Source: a virus
Reading direction: 5' to 3' (one strand)
DNA length: 64,000 nucleotides
Virus record (IMG/VR): IMGVR_UViG_3300025401_000016
Span: 1-64,000 of that record
Below, one piece after another: positions 10,021 through 18,828 of the stretch. Position numbers and translations under genes: made by a program. Position 1 is the stretch's first letter, and each line of letters begins with the position of its first letter. A model generated the notes under the pieces. The model ran no database searches and was not told the origin of the DNA. It saw only the letters and a list, made by a program, of their open reading frames with translations.

Positions 10021-11127
10021 TTAAATACCAGCCAAACGTCTTAGATCAATCACATTATCACGTGATGTTTCTTCAACTTCTTGTTTTGTGGTAGCTTTAT
10101 CCCCAGTTACTGCTTGTACACTTTCTGAAAGCATAGATTTTTTAGTTTCTTTTCTTTCATTAATGTTATTAAGCACCGCAGGTAGATACTTGTCGAAAGC
10201 GGCTTGCAATTTTGGTGTTTGCACACTTTCTAGTAAGTCACGCATTACTGTTGCTTTTTCTTCATTCAAAGTACTTAGCAATTCATCCATAGTTTTTTGA
10301 CGACTATTAGATTCTTTAATAATACGAACTTCACGTTCTTTACTTTCAATTAGTTTTTGAGCCTGTACAATTTTCTTCGTTGACTCTTCTAATTGTTGTT
10401 CTTTACTTTCTAATGTTGCCATTAGTTTTCTCGTTTCTGCTTTTGAATTCAAATATGTACTACTGAATTCTGTTGCAAAACTTTCAAAGATACGGCGACC
10501 AAAATCGTTTTCACGAGCAGTCTTAATATCTTCTCTTAACTGATTCATTTCACCTTTGAGATGTTTAGCTACAGCTTCATTAACACGCTTTCCACTTTCA
10601 GACACAAAACGTGCCTTCAATGCTTCCAACTGTTGACGACCTTCAGCAACTAACTTAACCTTTGCTTCAACTACTGCTTGTTTGTCTTGTGAGAATTCTT
10701 TAATTTCTTTTGCAAGAGCTTGAACAACGAATTGCTCTAACTTTTGTTGACTTTCTGTTTGTAGTTTACGCTCACTACGTAATTCTTTGATTTCTTCTGA
10801 TAATTTTGTTACCATAAAATCATTAAATTTGCTTGCGTTTTCACGCAATTTTTGATGAGCTTTAACACGGTCTTCGTTCATTGCTTTCTTTTCAGCTTGA
10901 AATTCTTCAATTTCAGCTTGTAAGCTTTCTGTAACCATACTGTCAAGGGCTTCAACCATAATTAATTTATCATGGTCATAACGTTGTGCAAACTCTTCAC
11001 GTAGTTCAGCACGTACTTGCTCACGAGCCTCATTCAACTTAGATTCCCATGCCTCATTTATCGCTTGGCTTGTTTCTTCGTTGATAATTCCGTTCTCAAG
11101 TAATGGTTTAATAATTTCCAAATTCAT
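10021..11127 (-). CDS. gp22: Prohead core scaffold protein gp22
   Basis: A 368-residue, highly charged, almost wholly alpha-helical protein with long Glu/Lys-rich coiled-coil stretches (residues about 25-290), ending in a short acidic-to-hydrophobic tail. It opens 'MNLEIIKPLLENGIINEE', with the texture of T4 gp22 scaffolds, and lies directly before gene 23 as in T4. In the family it forms the inner prohead core and is destroyed by gp21. It is longer than T4 gp22 (about 269). Its ATG overlaps the stop of the homing endonuclease gene (ATGA), with an AAGGGGA ribosome site inside that gene, so expression passes through the inserted element. Confidence 0.85.
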   Translation of the reverse strand: MNLEIIKPLLENGIINEETSQAINEAWESKLNEAREQVRAELREEFAQRYDHDKLIMVEALDSMVTESLQAEIEEFQAEKKAMNEDRVKAHQKLRENASKFNDFMVTKLSEEIKELRSERKLQTESQQKLEQFVVQALAKEIKEFSQDKQAVVEAKVKLVAEGRQQLEALKARFVSESGKRVNEAVAKHLKGEMNQLREDIKTARENDFGRRIFESFATEFSSTYLNSKAETRKLMATLESKEQQLEESTKKIVQAQKLIESKEREVRIIKESNSRQKTMDELLSTLNEEKATVMRDLLESVQTPKLQAAFDKYLPAVLNNINERKETKKSMLSESVQAVTGDKATTKQEVEETSRDNVIDLRRLAGI

Positions 11128-11753
11128 TGGATTTCCCCTTTTATAGTTGTTCCGTTTAACTCCGGATCACCGAGCATGGATGATACAAAATACCATCCAT
11201 TCTTATTAGCTTTAGCCCATCTAGATATAGTACGGGCTGAAACGTCATAAACTTTTGCACCTTCATAAGAGGTGATGTATTTTGTTCCGTTAGGATCAAT
11301 ATAGTATCCACTCCATGTAGGATTTTTTATTCCTAATTTTTGTTCTCTTAATATTTTTCTAGTTTCAATAGTAACAGGGTTTCTTTTTTGTCCCTTTCTA
11401 CTAATTGAAATTTTTGTTTTCTGCTCTGATGACAACGACAATCCTTTATTATAAGAAGGGATACCAATCGTGCAAAATTTACCATCACCATTGTGCTGAT
11501 TAAAACTTCTAGAATCATTCTTTGCATCAAATAGTTTTAGAATTTCTGCCTCTAAATTTCTCATTTCTATAGGATTACCGGTTGCAATTATTTCTCGTTT
11601 CCATTGAGTTTTATCATTAATTATTAAAGGTTTTACTATTCTACTAGAACAAATATAACCATCTTCAACATGAGACTTTTTGCTAGTACGTGATCCAATA
11701 TACCATTTCATTGTTGGTAAGTGAGTCCATTTATATACGTAAGCGGTTGTCAT
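11124..11753 (-). CDS. GIY-YIG homing endonuclease (Seg-like)
   Basis: A 209-residue protein. The catalytic start shows Tyr5-Val6-Tyr7 and Tyr18-Ile19-Gly20, the two halves of the GIY-YIG signature, followed by a basic segment. Residues about 105-125 ('SSEQKTKISISRKGQKR') resemble a NUMOD3 DNA-binding repeat, and about 150-195 ('YEGAKVYDVSARTISRWAK') a NUMOD1-type helix-turn-helix. This is the usual build of free-standing phage homing endonucleases that cut a related genome to copy themselves in. It sits between genes 21 and 22, which are adjacent in T4, and its stop codon overlaps the gp22 start. The composition matches the rest of the phage. Confidence 0.85.
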   Translation of the reverse strand: MTTAYVYKWTHLPTMKWYIGSRTSKKSHVEDGYICSSRIVKPLIINDKTQWKREIIATGNPIEMRNLEAEILKLFDAKNDSRSFNQHNGDGKFCTIGIPSYNKGLSLSSEQKTKISISRKGQKRNPVTIETRKILREQKLGIKNPTWSGYYIDPNGTKYITSYEGAKVYDVSARTISRWAKANKNGWYFVSSMLGDPELNGTTIKGEIQ

Positions 11754-11762
11754 TTTTAATTC

Positions 11763-12398
11763 TTATTTAATTTTAAGATCTTTAATAAGACGAGTTACCT
11801 CATCCTTTAAGTATCTTTGTACTTTACTGTCGTTCTGTGCATCTTTTGCTATACCTAACAATTTATGACCATGACGCATATTCATCATGCCTTCATATAT
11901 TGCTTTGGGGTATGCATTAGGTGCTGAGGGTTGAGCCACAATATCCACAGTGACTATTTCAAAGTCACTAACCTTTCCTGTTGCATCATCAACGTTACCG
12001 CTGCCTCTGCTGGATACTCCTAATTTGACACCACTGTCCAACATAGTCGATACTAATTGTCCCATTGGTGTTGGTAATATCTTTAGTTTTCCAAATCCAT
12101 TTGCACCATCCATCCACATAGATGTGATCATGTGTGAAACTCGGTCTAAATTTATTTTAAGATCATCTGGGTGATCTACTTCTCCAAGTACTGAATAACC
12201 AGATGTTATTTGTTCGTTTAATGAATTAACTGCAATCTCAATTTCAGACACAGGGTAAACACGCTCATTTGCGTTTTTTACCCCGCCCTGAATAAAGATG
12301 CCCTTCATATAAAGGCTCTTTTTAGATCCTTCACCTTCACTCTCGACCACGATATTGGCGCGGTCGAAAGTTAGATGTTCTTTGAGATACAAAGCCAT
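11763..12398 (-). CDS. gp21: Prohead core protease gp21
   Basis: A 211-residue protein, the same length as T4 gp21 (about 212). It is a serine protease of the herpesvirus-assemblin-like fold that matures the prohead by cutting core and capsid proteins. 'GEVDHPDD' (near residue 97) carries the expected catalytic His and 'GVSSRGSG' (near residue 140) the catalytic Ser. 'IVTVDIVAQPSAPNAYPKAI' near 165-185 is another typical family stretch. The ATG follows GAGG closely. It sits in the standard 68-21-22 order, but an endonuclease gene now separates it from 22. Confidence 0.92.
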   Translation of the reverse strand: MALYLKEHLTFDRANIVVESEGEGSKKSLYMKGIFIQGGVKNANERVYPVSEIEIAVNSLNEQITSGYSVLGEVDHPDDLKINLDRVSHMITSMWMDGANGFGKLKILPTPMGQLVSTMLDSGVKLGVSSRGSGNVDDATGKVSDFEIVTVDIVAQPSAPNAYPKAIYEGMMNMRHGHKLLGIAKDAQNDSKVQRYLKDEVTRLIKDLKIK

Positions 12399-12412
12399 TA
12401 CCTCAGTTTACC

Positions 12413-13204
12413 TTACTTAACAATCTTCTTTGTAGTCTTTTTAGACTCAATCACAGATTTTGTGTTTGCACCATCATCACCATGCTTTGGCTTAGGTGCT
12501 GTTTCTGTTTTGCTACCGTCTTGTCCAGGAGCATTTTTGTACTTACCAGGAATTGTAGCTGGAGCTTTTACTGTACCACCTTTTTCGTCACCACCAAATG
12601 CATTAACTGCTTTAGCACCATTGCCTTGAACTTTAGGTCCACTGCTTACTGTACTTCTTGTTTGTGCACCATTGTCACCGTGTGTTACAGAAACTTTTTT
12701 CATTTCAACGGCTTCCATCATAGACTCTTCGTCATCAGATGCTTCCATCATGTCCTCATCGCCCATGTCTTCGTCACCCATGTCTTCTTCGCCCTCTTCA
12801 TCGTGACCTTCTTTACCCATGATTTGTTCAAATTCGGCCATCAATTCGTCTAACTTGTCTTCTAAGTCAACAACACGGTCTTCAATGTCATGTTCTGTTT
12901 CATTACCATCTTCCATGTCATCGCTATCTAATTCGATGTCATCAGTATCACCCATACCGTCATCAGTTTCGATGTCGGCAAAGTCTTCGTCTTCTTCGGT
13001 CATACCTTCTTCTTCAGCGGAAATCTCATCAAGTAGTCCACCTACTTGTCCGCCCATATTTTCGTCCATACCTTCTTCGTCCATCATTGATTCATAGATT
13101 TCGCGGCTTTTTTCAACTACGATATCATGGAATAATGCACGTGCTTTATCTTCGTCTTCATTGATAATCAAATCAATAAGTTGCTCAAATTTTTTGTTGT
13201 CCAT
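12413..13204 (-). CDS. Acidic prohead core-type protein (gene 68 position)
   Basis: A 263-residue protein. An N-terminal helix-forming part (residues 1-45, 'FEQLIDLIINEDEDKARALF') is followed by a very acidic Glu/Asp/Met stretch (about 45-165) with 'MGDEDMGDEDM' repeats, then a Gly/Lys-rich tail ending in basic 'KKTTKKIVK'. Position between the portal and gp21 corresponds to T4 genes 67/68, whose products are small acidic core proteins; the helical N-terminus fits a core role. The assignment rests on place and composition, not on clear motif identity. AGGAG lies before the ATG. A weak late-like ACTAAATA sits 36 bases upstream (13240-13247, minus). Confidence 0.6.
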   Translation of the reverse strand: MDNKKFEQLIDLIINEDEDKARALFHDIVVEKSREIYESMMDEEGMDENMGGQVGGLLDEISAEEEGMTEEDEDFADIETDDGMGDTDDIELDSDDMEDGNETEHDIEDRVVDLEDKLDELMAEFEQIMGKEGHDEEGEEDMGDEDMGDEDMMEASDDEESMMEAVEMKKVSVTHGDNGAQTRSTVSSGPKVQGNGAKAVNAFGGDEKGGTVKAPATIPGKYKNAPGQDGSKTETAPKPKHGDDGANTKSVIESKKTTKKIVK

Positions 13205-13315
13205 TGTTTGTCTCCTGAATTAAAATGGCTTTGTAGAGTTATTTAGTGTGTAGTCACTAAAACATATCAATAACTGCTATTTTTTTGCGTTTTTATCGCA
13301 AATATGCAGTTTTGA

Positions 13316-13549
13316 TTACAATCCAGGAGCTGCTGCACCTTCTGCTTGAGCAGGTGCATATTGTTTTCTTAATTTTTTAAGATTATTTGATCGCTCATAA
13401 TTGCGAACATCTAACATTCTACGCAACTTTCGTAATTGACGTAGTGTTAATTTTGATTTGCGTAACTCATGCCATTTAGGTGCGCTGTTATCAGAATCTG
13501 TATCCTGATACCCATCTATAGCTTTGTCAAACATTTCAAGTAATTTCAT
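13316..13549 (-). CDS. Small basic protein (gene 67 position)
   Basis: A 77-residue protein with a very basic helical middle ('KLTLRQLRKLRRML' near residues 32-46) and an Ala/Gly/Pro tail. It lies just after the portal gene, where T4 has gene 67 (a prohead core protein), but T4 gp67 is acidic, so equivalence is only positional. A GATAAATA motif overlaps the end of the portal gene immediately upstream. A prohead or DNA-contacting structural role is possible. No known motif is recognised. Confidence 0.55.
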   Translation of the reverse strand: MKLLEMFDKAIDGYQDTDSDNSAPKWHELRKSKLTLRQLRKLRRMLDVRNYERSNNLKKLRKQYAPAQAEGAAAPGL

Positions 13550-13555
13550 ATAAGG

Positions 13556-13563
13556 TATTTATC
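13556..13563 (-). promoter_or_regulatory. Late-promoter-like GATAAATA before small head gene
   Basis: GATAAATA on the minus strand, ending 6 bases before the ATG at 13549. Transcription from it would start at or just inside the 77-residue gene, so it more likely serves genes further down (13204 onward), or is fortuitous. Confidence 0.35.
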
Positions 13564-15364
13564 ACATATTTGGTGAACCAGCAGGAGCTCCTGCTCCACC
13601 TGCTGGCATCGCTTCAGGTCCTGCTACTGCAGCACCCAATTCATTAGGTGGCATTTCTTGTCCTGGTTGTGGAGCAAGATTTTCCATATTGTCTTTATCA
13701 GTTTCCAAGTCACCCGGACTTATACCAATACTACGTAAGTCACTACCTGATGTTTCACTATCTTCTGGCTTCTCACGTTCTTCAAACCACATACTTTGAT
13801 TCTTTTCAATTTCTTCTTGTGTTAAGCCTAAGAAACGTTCCATTGCAAAACGTTTTGCAATATACGGAAATGCTTCCATAGTTTGAAATACTGAAACACG
13901 TGCATTATCTAATTCACTTTGTCGATATGCGGCAAAGTTTTGCGGTGGATTGAATGTAATGTCAAACAAACTTGAATCAATATTAAACCCTCTCCAACGC
14001 ATGAATAACTTAAACTCTTCATTCAATTTCTTACTCATGTAGTTTTGCAAACGTTCACAATATTGATTAAAGCGAAACTCTTGAATCATGGCTGTACCAA
14101 CACGACCATCGCTCAACGGAGTTGGACTATCTTCTGGTCCTTGAGGTAAATATGAACTTGGGACACGTAAACCACGTGCTAATCTATTATTGAAATAACG
14201 TAAGTCATCAATTTCACCCAAATTCTGACCACCGGGTAATGTCGTAACTGTACTTCCGCGCCCATCAGCGGTTTGTGGGAAAAAGTAATCTTCGTTCATA
14301 CTTAATGGATTATATGTAGCATCCATTATACTTGCACCACCTTGTACACTTGGGATGCGTCTTTGATGAATTTCATTTTTAATACGATCTACAAACGCCA
14401 TAGCCATGTGGCTTGGCATATTACCTACGTCAATCGTAAATACCCTACGTTCTGGGGCACGTTGTACACGATAGATTAGAATCGCATCTTCAAGCAATTC
14501 TTTTTGTTTATATACTTTAAAAATATTTTCTAAAACTGATTGTCCAAAAGGCCAATATCTATCTAAACCTTCCGTCAAGCTTAGATGTACGACATGTTTT
14601 GCATCTATTGCGGCTTCATTTAATCCTAGTCTAAAGCGACTTCCAGCAGTCCCATTTGGCATACTAGGAACTGTATAACCTTGAGCAGAACCACCGCCAC
14701 CTGTACCACCAAAGCCAGTTGCAGGGCTCATTGCAAAGTCTGTGCTAACTTTTTCAGCAATACTTAAGTTTTGTAAATTTGGATTAATATCTTTGATAAC
14801 ATACTGTTCTGGGAGCTTTCCTTCGCTCTCATTAACAATAACTTTAGTCACTTTAGTCATATCAACCCAGTATAACTTAAAGTTTTCTGGATCTCTTACG
14901 AATACTTGATCACCGTATTTGATTGTATTACGGAAGATTTTGAATGCTCTAGTATCAAATTCATTGAGTTTACACCACTGTTGTAGTTGTGTTTTAATAA
15001 TATTAACTTCATGTGGTGTTGGATCTTCTGTGAATATTATCTCAAAAGGTGTCTTGTTTTGTTCGTTTTTTTGTGTACTGAACTCAGCAATAATGTCTAA
15101 ACATGCATTAATTTCAGCATCTACATCCATCATTTCATACTGATTATAGCGTTCAATACGATTTGGATGTCCTGTATACACCTCAGGCAAACGGCTTTGA
15201 TAATTTTTATATCCAAAATCATTATTATGATATTCTTCCGAACTACCTGAATTTTTATAATTTTTAGGCATACCATTCCAGGCGCCGTAATTGTTATTGG
15301 ATCCTGATATAGGACTTAGGGCGCCGGTTGTATTTGGGGCGGAAAAACGCTTTTTATATGACAT
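13562..15364 (-). CDS. gp20: Portal protein gp20
   Basis: A 600-residue head portal vertex protein through which DNA is packaged. Typical T4-type portal stretches are visible: 'RIERYNQYEMMDVDAEINACLDI' region near 65-90, 'IKYGDQVFVRDP' near 150, 'VHLSLTEGLDRYWPFGQSVLENIFK' region near 260-285, 'YRVQRAPERRVFTIDVGNMP' near 300-320, and 'YFPQTADGRGS' followed by 'LPGGQNLGEIDDLRYF' near 365-390. The C-terminus is a Gly/Pro/Ala-rich tail. It is slightly longer than T4 gp20 (about 524). It begins the head operon on this strand. Confidence 0.95.
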   Translation of the reverse strand: MSYKKRFSAPNTTGALSPISGSNNNYGAWNGMPKNYKNSGSSEEYHNNDFGYKNYQSRLPEVYTGHPNRIERYNQYEMMDVDAEINACLDIIAEFSTQKNEQNKTPFEIIFTEDPTPHEVNIIKTQLQQWCKLNEFDTRAFKIFRNTIKYGDQVFVRDPENFKLYWVDMTKVTKVIVNESEGKLPEQYVIKDINPNLQNLSIAEKVSTDFAMSPATGFGGTGGGGSAQGYTVPSMPNGTAGSRFRLGLNEAAIDAKHVVHLSLTEGLDRYWPFGQSVLENIFKVYKQKELLEDAILIYRVQRAPERRVFTIDVGNMPSHMAMAFVDRIKNEIHQRRIPSVQGGASIMDATYNPLSMNEDYFFPQTADGRGSTVTTLPGGQNLGEIDDLRYFNNRLARGLRVPSSYLPQGPEDSPTPLSDGRVGTAMIQEFRFNQYCERLQNYMSKKLNEEFKLFMRWRGFNIDSSLFDITFNPPQNFAAYRQSELDNARVSVFQTMEAFPYIAKRFAMERFLGLTQEEIEKNQSMWFEEREKPEDSETSGSDLRSIGISPGDLETDKDNMENLAPQPGQEMPPNELGAAVAGPEAMPAGGAGAPAGSPNM

Positions 15365-15371
15365 GATGTTA

Positions 15372-15379
15372 TATTTATC
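15372..15379 (-). promoter_or_regulatory. Late-promoter-like GATAAATA before portal gene
   Basis: GATAAATA on the minus strand in the gap between the tape-measure-like gene and the portal ATG (15364). Only 7 bases separate motif and ATG, so the transcript would be nearly leaderless for gp20 but could serve the rest of the head operon. Confidence 0.4.
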
Positions 15380-15381
15380 AA

Positions 15382-17937
15382 TTATCCCACATGGGTGGCT
15401 ATTTTATTACTGACATCAATAAGTGTACTTATTTCTGATGCTATAACTTGCAATTCATTTAAAAGATCACCTAAGTTAACACCGTCTCTGATTTGATTTT
15501 GTATTGGTTTTGTAGATTCATCTACTTTATTAGCTTTAGCTGTTGCATCTTCTACTATTTTTTGAACCAAGCTTGCTACTGCTTGATTGTCAACTTTTTG
15601 GTTTACTACGGGAACAGTTGGTGCAGATTTATTATCATTTGTATTATCAGCCGATGTCATAGGTGGGTTAGTTAACTCCCAATGCACAGGATCTTTTTTA
15701 GGAAAGGGTTGTGTAAATCCTTTTTCTTGTAATAATTTACGAATTTCAGGATGTTTATATAGATACTCAGTTGGTACGTCTATTGCTTGACCTGTTTCAT
15801 GTTTGCTTGCACCTGGTTCAGCTACTGGATTAGGATTATTTCCTCTATTTTTATACAATTGTTCTTGTTGCTCATGAGTTCTAAATCCACCATATGTCCC
15901 AATTGGTATATTGTATTTTTTTGCAAATTCATTAATTGTTAAACCATCTACTAATCCTGTTTGATTAGGTTTTTGCTCTGTTGGTTTATTTTCAGGTAAA
16001 TTGTTTGTTTGGTTTGGCGCCGGTGTAGTATCAGTTGATTGTTTATTCTCATCTTCTTTTTTTTCCAAAGCTAAATATTTATTAGCCTTCTCTACCAATT
16101 GTTTACTTTTATAGAGTGCTAATTCATTATCTCTTTGATCTGCTCGTATCTCATTTATTTTTTGATTGAATGTCTTTACATCCTCATCGTATGCCCTGAT
16201 ACCAGGACCGTAACCATTCGCTTTTAGTTTTTCTAGACTATCTATTTTCTCTTTTACTGCTTTATTATATTTTTCTTGTAATTCGTTTTTTTCTTTTTCT
16301 AATTCTTTTTTTGTTTGTGCTTCTTCATCTATTACTGTATTAGCATCTTTTGTTGACTCAATTGTTCTCCATAAATCTGTAAAATCTATTTTACCAAAAG
16401 TTATAAATTTAACAAATTTAGCAAGGCCGTATGAAGCATTATCCAACATATCAGTAAATTTTTTGATAATATCCATTGATGTTTCAAATGTGCTATCTGC
16501 AAGTTTGTCTAGTTTTTGCCTCGCTATCATACTATCATATTCTGCCTGAGCAGCTTTTATTACTTTTGGATCACCTTTTCTTTTAGCTTCTTCTAAATTA
16601 GCTTTTGCCACTAATACACTACTCATATTTCTTAATTTATTTTCTGCTTCCATTGTCTGTAATGTAGTACCTAGTGCAGCTCCGGCTTCATTACTTGCTA
16701 ATGCAGTTTCTCTATTTGCTCTATTATTTGCAGCCAACGCCGGTAGTGTTTGCTTTTTTAGTACATCAGCCATACCTAAGAATGCGTTACCACCGCCACG
16801 TACAACGTTTTGAAATCCAACAATGGTAGGTAACAATAGTCTTTGATAATTTGCTGCTAATTCAGTAGTTGCCCTACCGCCGTTTGCAATCAATGACATA
16901 GCTGCAGCACTCATTGTTGTACCAACTTGTTCTTGCATCAACAACATTGCGTTACTTGCTTGTTGTGCTAATGCAGGACCATTTGGTCCTGACTCTCTGA
17001 GTTTTTGTAGATATATTTGAAAATCTAAACTTGCTTGTTGTTCTTGTATTTTTTGTTGTGCAACATCTTTGCTCTGACCAGTTAACTGACTTAGTTCAGT
17101 TAATTGTTCAATATATTCTTTTGTTTTTGCAGTTACATCTGCTATATTATTAGATTCTAATTTACCAAATTTAGTTTGGTTTGCGATACTTAGTCCGGCA
17201 AATTTTATAATTTCTTGTTCAGTTACGCCCAGTGCTTTGAAATCAAAAAAATTATCTTTATCTGTTAATAAATGTTTTACTACCTGTTCAAAGTTTTTTC
17301 CACCTGCTGTAATGCTACCACCAAATGCACCTAAATCAGGCGCAATTCCCCTAAGTGTATTAGCAAAAAACGCTAAATTTTCTGATGATGAGCCTGTATC
17401 AATCTTAAGTTCTTGCATCAAGTTGGAATAATTACCAAACTCATCAACTATATTAGTAAATCTAACACCAACATCACTTAGTGTGTTATAAGTTTTTAAG
17501 TACTCATCATTGTTCTTCAATCCTAAGGCAACAAGACCACCAAATACTTTAATGAGTTCACCGGCAACAACACCTAAAAGTCCTAATTTTGATGTCATTG
17601 ATGCAATTGTGTCCGTAACACCTTCAACTGCACCGCCATATTTACCAACACCCTGTTCAGAACTGACCATCGCAGATCCAAAACGTTTGGTCAATGCGAC
17701 TAGTTGTTCAGTTGCAAGAGTAAGATTTGACTTTGATTTCTCTTCTTTTTTGGATGCCTCAGTTACACCTTCGGCAGCCCGATCTAGATCATTGAGTTCT
17801 TTACCAAAAGAGCCGGCGTGTTTACCAATAACTTTAAAAGCTTTTTCTAGGTCATTGGCTGCATCCTGATTACCTTCAACTAGTCTTTTAACAAATTCAT
17901 TGAATTCACGGGACACATCTTCATTATTATCTGCCAC
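15382..17937 (-). CDS. Tape-measure-like structural protein with C-terminal M15 peptidase domain
   Basis: I place the start at GTG 17937, not the ATG at 17970: AAGGA lies 7 bases before the GTG, whereas the ATG has no ribosome site and directly follows a late promoter motif whose transcript would start at about 17966. This gives 851 residues. Residues about 20-100 are helical and charged; near 110-135 is a hydrophobic 'LGLLGVVAGELIKVFGGLVALG' type stretch split by a few polar residues; about 530-640 is coiled coil. A Pro/Asn-rich linker leads to about 660-755, a D-Ala-D-Ala carboxypeptidase (VanY/M15)-type domain with zinc ligands in 'SKHETGQAID' and 'PVHWEL'. Inferred: tail protein that also cleaves peptidoglycan on entry. 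Tape-measure identity is a guess from length, helicity and neighbourhood with gp26/gp51. Confidence 0.65.
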   Translation of the reverse strand: MADNNEDVSREFNEFVKRLVEGNQDAANDLEKAFKVIGKHAGSFGKELNDLDRAAEGVTEASKKEEKSKSNLTLATEQLVALTKRFGSAMVSSEQGVGKYGGAVEGVTDTIASMTSKLGLLGVVAGELIKVFGGLVALGLKNNDEYLKTYNTLSDVGVRFTNIVDEFGNYSNLMQELKIDTGSSSENLAFFANTLRGIAPDLGAFGGSITAGGKNFEQVVKHLLTDKDNFFDFKALGVTEQEIIKFAGLSIANQTKFGKLESNNIADVTAKTKEYIEQLTELSQLTGQSKDVAQQKIQEQQASLDFQIYLQKLRESGPNGPALAQQASNAMLLMQEQVGTTMSAAAMSLIANGGRATTELAANYQRLLLPTIVGFQNVVRGGGNAFLGMADVLKKQTLPALAANNRANRETALASNEAGAALGTTLQTMEAENKLRNMSSVLVAKANLEEAKRKGDPKVIKAAQAEYDSMIARQKLDKLADSTFETSMDIIKKFTDMLDNASYGLAKFVKFITFGKIDFTDLWRTIESTKDANTVIDEEAQTKKELEKEKNELQEKYNKAVKEKIDSLEKLKANGYGPGIRAYDEDVKTFNQKINEIRADQRDNELALYKSKQLVEKANKYLALEKKEDENKQSTDTTPAPNQTNNLPENKPTEQKPNQTGLVDGLTINEFAKKYNIPIGTYGGFRTHEQQEQLYKNRGNNPNPVAEPGASKHETGQAIDVPTEYLYKHPEIRKLLQEKGFTQPFPKKDPVHWELTNPPMTSADNTNDNKSAPTVPVVNQKVDNQAVASLVQKIVEDATAKANKVDESTKPIQNQIRDGVNLGDLLNELQVIASEISTLIDVSNKIATHVG

Positions 17938-17948
17938 AATTTTATCCT

Positions 17949-17956
17949 TATAAATA
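17949..17956 (+). promoter_or_regulatory. T4-type late promoter for gp26
   Basis: Exact TATAAATA on the plus strand, 44 bases before the ATG of gp26 and followed by an AGGAG ribosome site at 17990-17994. Confidence 0.75.
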
Positions 17957-17972
17957 CGATTACGGTACATAG

Positions 17973-17980
17973 TATTTATA
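17973..17980 (-). promoter_or_regulatory. T4-type late promoter for tape-measure-like gene
   Basis: Exact TATAAATA on the minus strand, 35 bases before the GTG start at 17937. Together with the plus-strand motif at 17949-17956 it forms a face-to-face divergent pair in which the two -10 elements are 16 bases apart. Confidence 0.75.
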
Positions 17981-18000
17981 GTAAAAAATAGGAGCTAAAA

Positions 18001-18828
18001 ATGGAATCATCAAACCCACTACAACAATATTTTCGTAGACCATCAATTTATTTGAAATTACCCAGTCAGGGTCAGGGATACCCTGAGGGTGCAATCGATC
18101 TTCCTGAAAATTTAGAGATTCCTATATATCCCATGACTGCTATCGATGAGATAACTACTAGAACTCCTGACAGTTTATACAATGGTATGGCTGTAGTAGA
18201 ACTTATTAAAAGCTGTGCACCCAATATCAAAGATCCATGGAGTATACCATTAACTGATTTAGATCCAATATTAGTTGCAATACGTATTGCTACAAACGGT
18301 ACCTTTATGGAGATAGATACTAGTTGCCCAAGTTGCAGCGAAGGTGCAAAATTTGATCTTAATTTAACCGCAGTACTGAATGATTTTCAAGCAGGTGACT
18401 ATAGCACACCGTTGACCATTGGAGATTTAAACTTTAAGTTTAGACCTTTACAATACAGAGAAATCAATGAAACGAATTTAATACAATTTGAAGTTCAAAA
18501 GTTGATTAGTATAGTGCAACAAACAGAAGATCAAGAATTAAAAAATCAAAAAACACAAGAATTGTTACTAAAGATCAATGGGATCGCTTCCAGTGTTATA
18601 ACCAAAACCATTGAATACATACAAACACCAAATAGTACTGTGTTTGAAAAAGAGTATATTAAAGAATTTTTAGATAACTGTGATAAGAATACATTTGAAA
18701 CTGTAAAAGACTTTTCTGTAAAAATCAGAGAACTATCTGAAAATAAACCACTGGACATTACTTGTACTAGTTGCCAACACCAATATAAACAATCATTTGC
18801 TATTAACCCATCAACTTTTTTCGAATAA
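18001..18828 (+). CDS. gp26: Baseplate hub subunit gp26-like
   Basis: A 275-residue protein of the T4 baseplate/gp26 family, needed for hub assembly. 'YLKLPSQGQGYPEG' near residues 18-31 and 'IYPMTAIDEITTRTPDSLYNG' region near 40-60 are the recognisable family stretches. Two CxxC pairs ('CPSCSEG' near 109 and 'CTSCQHQ' near 257) look like a zinc site. It is preceded by an exact late promoter and AGGAG. The gene ends at TAA 18826-18828 only 3 bases after a T TTT TTC slippery heptamer, and the -1 frame stays open to 19052, so a longer gp26-gp51 product is likely. Longer than T4 gp26 (about 208). Confidence 0.85.
   Translation: MESSNPLQQYFRRPSIYLKLPSQGQGYPEGAIDLPENLEIPIYPMTAIDEITTRTPDSLYNGMAVVELIKSCAPNIKDPWSIPLTDLDPILVAIRIATNGTFMEIDTSCPSCSEGAKFDLNLTAVLNDFQAGDYSTPLTIGDLNFKFRPLQYREINETNLIQFEVQKLISIVQQTEDQELKNQKTQELLLKINGIASSVITKTIEYIQTPNSTVFEKEYIKEFLDNCDKNTFETVKDFSVKIRELSENKPLDITCTSCQHQYKQSFAINPSTFFE
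18816..18822 (+). promoter_or_regulatory. Probable -1 ribosomal frameshift site
   Basis: T TTT TTC in the gp26 frame fits the X XXY YYZ slippery rule and ends 3 bases before the stop codon. An inverted repeat ATAAGGC (18825-18831) / GCCTTAT (18862-18868) starts just behind it and could form a stimulating stem, although the 2-base spacer is shorter than usual. Confidence 0.65.

Noticed and set aside
12375-13097. Plus-strand frames opposite the acidic core protein
   Set aside because: Ser- and Phe-rich translations are the reverse reading of Glu/Asp codons.
13285-13301. TTGCG/CGCAA hairpin as a terminator
   Set aside because: In the minus direction it is followed by A residues rather than T, and the genes on both sides seem to be in one operon.
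17938-17970. ATG start of the tape-measure-like gene at 17970
   Set aside because: No ribosome site, and the late promoter just before it would start the transcript inside the reading frame; the GTG at 17937 has AAGGA at good spacing.
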